Shown piece by piece: positions 62,276 through 64,000 of a DNA stretch of 64,000 nt. Source of the stretch: Inquilinus limosus (GTDB lineage Bacteria; Pseudomonadota; Alphaproteobacteria; DSM-16000; Inquilinaceae); contig NZ_NHON01000001.1 in NCBI RefSeq assembly GCF_002195995.1, forward strand, positions 73,906 through 137,905, read 5' to 3'. Each line of letters begins with the position of its first letter. Position 1 is the stretch's first letter. Below the pieces are notes generated by a model. It ran no database searches. It saw only the letters and a program-made list of their open reading frames with translations, and was not told where the DNA came from. The position numbers and the translations under genes were made by a program.

Positions 62276-63217
62276 CTATCGATCGGGGACGACAACATGG
62301 CTGATCCGAGCCTCCCGACCCTCTATGAAGTCGCACTGCTTGACGATGGCCCGAGCACAATAATCCATAAAAGCATAGACTCGCCCCGACTTGCGGATGT
62401 CTGGATGAGTCAGGATCCACAGTTCGTCAAAGACCTCCGGCTGCACTGGGCTAACGCGCACTAAGCTCGGCACCAGATCACCATGCATGCATGGCAGAAA
62501 CCCAATGCCGATGCCGGCAGCAATCGCCGAGGCTGCGGCCACGACGGAATCACATCGAAACACGATCTTCTCCCGAGGCACGCGGTCTTCAACGAACTCA
62601 TACGCTTTCAGGCGGGAGAGATCGTTGCCGTACGACGTCCACGTGGACCGGTAAAGTTCATCCGAAGTTGGTGAGGCCCCGATATAGTCGATCCTGCGCC
62701 CATAGACGGCCCACGCGACAGTTGCGATCTTGCGGCCGAACAGATTGTCCGGAGGACTGGCAGTCGCACGAAAGGCGATATCCGAGTCGCCGCGAGCGAG
62801 GTTCAAATGGTTGTTCTTAACGATCAGCTCTATCCGGATCTCCGGATTGGCTGCCTGGAAACCGGCAATGATCGGCATCAGGAAATCCAGCAGAAGGGCA
62901 TCGCTGGTGGTCACCCGCAGATCGCCGACGTGACTCTGGGCATGTCCAGACACGCGGCGTGCCACACTGACGATATCCGCCCCGACACGATCGCCGAGGG
63001 CGAGCATCTCGCGGCCTGCGCTCGTCGGCACGTACCCGCTGCGACGCCTGTCGAAGAGGGACGTACCCAATATCTCCTCGATGGCCGAGAGCCGCCGGGA
63101 CACCGTTGAATGGTTCACGCCGAGCGCAACCGCCGCAGCCATGAGGCTGCCATGTTCGCCAATTGCCCGGACGATGCGCAAGTCATCCCACGAGAACATT
63201 TGAAGGGGATCGGCCAT
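62276..63217 (-). CDS. LysR-family transcriptional regulator
   Basis: 313 residues: HTH start (FSWDDLRIVRAIGEHGSLMA, LGVNHSTVSRRLSAIEEILG, LFDRRRSGYVPTSAGREML) and effector domain (SDIAFRATASPPDNLFGRKI, AAGIGIGFLPCMHGDLVP). The ATG at 63217 has AAGGA upstream. It is divergent from the cupin gene and faces the regulatory block 63392-63482. As that block is repeated ahead of the SDR/GMC operon, this protein is the best candidate regulator of both. Confidence 0.9.
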   Translation of the reverse strand: MADPLQMFSWDDLRIVRAIGEHGSLMAAAVALGVNHSTVSRRLSAIEEILGTSLFDRRRSGYVPTSAGREMLALGDRVGADIVSVARRVSGHAQSHVGDLRVTTSDALLLDFLMPIIAGFQAANPEIRIELIVKNNHLNLARGDSDIAFRATASPPDNLFGRKIATVAWAVYGRRIDYIGASPTSDELYRSTWTSYGNDLSRLKAYEFVEDRVPREKIVFRCDSVVAAASAIAAGIGIGFLPCMHGDLVPSLVRVSPVQPEVFDELWILTHPDIRKSGRVYAFMDYCARAIVKQCDFIEGREARISHVVVPDR

Positions 63218-63391
63218 GGCAGTCCTTCCCGAACGCGGTGACGACACCGGAGCCGAATCCGCATGGTCGTTGATTGAGACCTTCTCTGCGTCCGGCCTGC
63301 TGCCGGCGTCGCTCTCAAGACATTCTCTATATCGAAGAATTCTAGTCTGTCACACGCTGGTCAGAACGAGCGACGCGGCCATTTGCGTGCG

Positions 63392-63482
63392 TTAACGCTT
63401 CACTGCACTACGCAACGCAGGCAGGAGTTGCGTTCACGCTAGTCTCCGTCGCCAGCGATGACGTCGCGTCAATGCGGCCCTC
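63392..63482 (+). promoter_or_regulatory. Upstream regulatory block, near-copy of 56015-56105
   Basis: It contains CTGCACTACGCAACGC (63403-63418) and GCGATGACG, aligned without gaps to the block ahead of the SDR operon, and lies in the 383-bp gap between the LysR gene and the cupin gene, 119 bp before the cupin start. Confidence 0.7.
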
Positions 63483-63600
63483 TCTCCGGGCCGGGCGCGC
63501 CCCGCAGATCGAACATCGAGCCGATCACGGTCGCAGCAGATCCGGCTTCTCGCAACGCGATCTCGGCCCCAAACGGTCAACGAGCAAACGAGGACGTATT

Positions 63601-64000
63601 ATGAATCAGATCACACGCCGCGGAATGCTGGCGGCGACAGCCGCCGGCGGCTTGGCAATTGCGGCCACCGCCGGGGATGCGAACGCCGGACAGGCCACGC
63701 CATTGCCCCAGCGTCCAGGTGTTGGCGGAACAGATCCTGGCCCCGGGAATCTCTCGAGGGCTCTCGAAAATCCCGATCTCTACGCTCCACCCGCCACCGA
63801 CCACGGCACGCTGCCGAACCTGCGGTTCTCGTTCTCGGATGCACATATGCGGCTCGAATCCGGCGGCTGGACGAGGCAGGTCACGCAGCGAGAGCTCGGC
63901 GTCTCCAAGGCCATGGCCGGCGTGAATATGCGTCTCAATGCCGGAGGCGTACGCGAGTTGCATTGGCACAAGGCAGCCGAGTGGGCCTACATGCTCTACG
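63601..64000 (+). CDS. Tat-exported oxalate-decarboxylase-type cupin (start only)
   Basis: 133 codons to the window end. A twin-arginine signal ([20 protein letters not shown]) is followed by a linker with [21 protein letters not shown], then the first cupin: [20 protein letters not shown] with the metal ligands His-x-His-x4-Glu. The order and spacing match bicupin oxalate decarboxylases/oxidases, which convert oxalate to formate and CO2 with manganese. The C-terminal cupin and the Glu that separates decarboxylase from oxidase lie beyond the window. The ATG has GAGGA upstream. Confidence 0.85.
   Translation, partial: MNQITRRGMLAATAAGGLAIAATAGDANAGQATPLPQRPGVGGTDPGPGNLSRALENPDLYAPPATDHGTLPNLRFSFSDAHMRLESGGWTRQVTQRELGVSKAMAGVNMRLNAGGVRELHWHKAAEWAYMLY

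Overview
The window is high-GC, densely packed DNA with alphaproteobacterial gene types. The guess is a soil or plant-associated Rhodospirillales-like bacterium (Azospirillum/Inquilinus type), inferred from gene content only. It reads as two well-kept metabolic stretches around a scarred accessory region.

1-22.5 kb (backbone-like). A peptide/oligopeptide-type ABC importer operon enters from the left (binding protein, two permeases, fused double ATPase), with a MITE-like inverted-repeat element in its first gap. A heterodimeric ABC exporter follows on the minus strand, then a sensor kinase/OmpR-type regulator pair divergent from an SLC13-type anion permease plus glycerate kinase. At 14.2-22 kb lies a coherent unit: an AfuABC-like binding protein, permease and ATPase, an inositol-monophosphatase-family enzyme and an exported histidine acid phosphatase. 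A divergent LacI-type regulator accompanies it, with two matching operator-like palindromes. I read this as sugar-phosphate (possibly inositol-phosphate) scavenging. A NUDIX hydrolase follows.

22.8-42.8 kb (accessory). It opens with the 3' half of a tRNA-Gly(GCC) gene that stops in the anticodon loop, beside a tyrosine integrase: a classic integration junction. Beyond it are a Fic protein, a trpC with an in-frame internal deletion, an FAD oxidoreductase, and IS66, IS3 and vapC remnants. A Stv-like gene is broken by an amber codon. Two fragments derive from the same family as the AfsR-type regulator that is intact at 50-53 kb. Embedded is an intact aromatic catabolic unit: porin, amidase, maleylacetate-reductase-like enzyme and a PcpA-like ring-cleavage dioxygenase with a LysR regulator. 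The dioxygenase halves appear in the reverse order to PcpA.

42.8-64 kb. A 1,854-residue Ser/Thr-kinase-like/ATPase/GAF/PAS/histidine kinase is flanked by a FixJ-like regulator and a stand-alone receiver. Then come the AfsR-type regulator, a cyanamide-hydratase-like HD protein and a catalase, the last two apparently co-transcribed. The right end holds a periplasmic oxidation module: SDR, Tat-exported gluconate-dehydrogenase subunit 3, GMC flavoprotein, cytochrome c and a GlcG/HbpS-like protein. A LysR regulator and the start of a Tat-exported oxalate-decarboxylase-type cupin follow. The leader of the SDR operon and the leader of the cupin gene are about 90-bp near-copies, which suggests common control.
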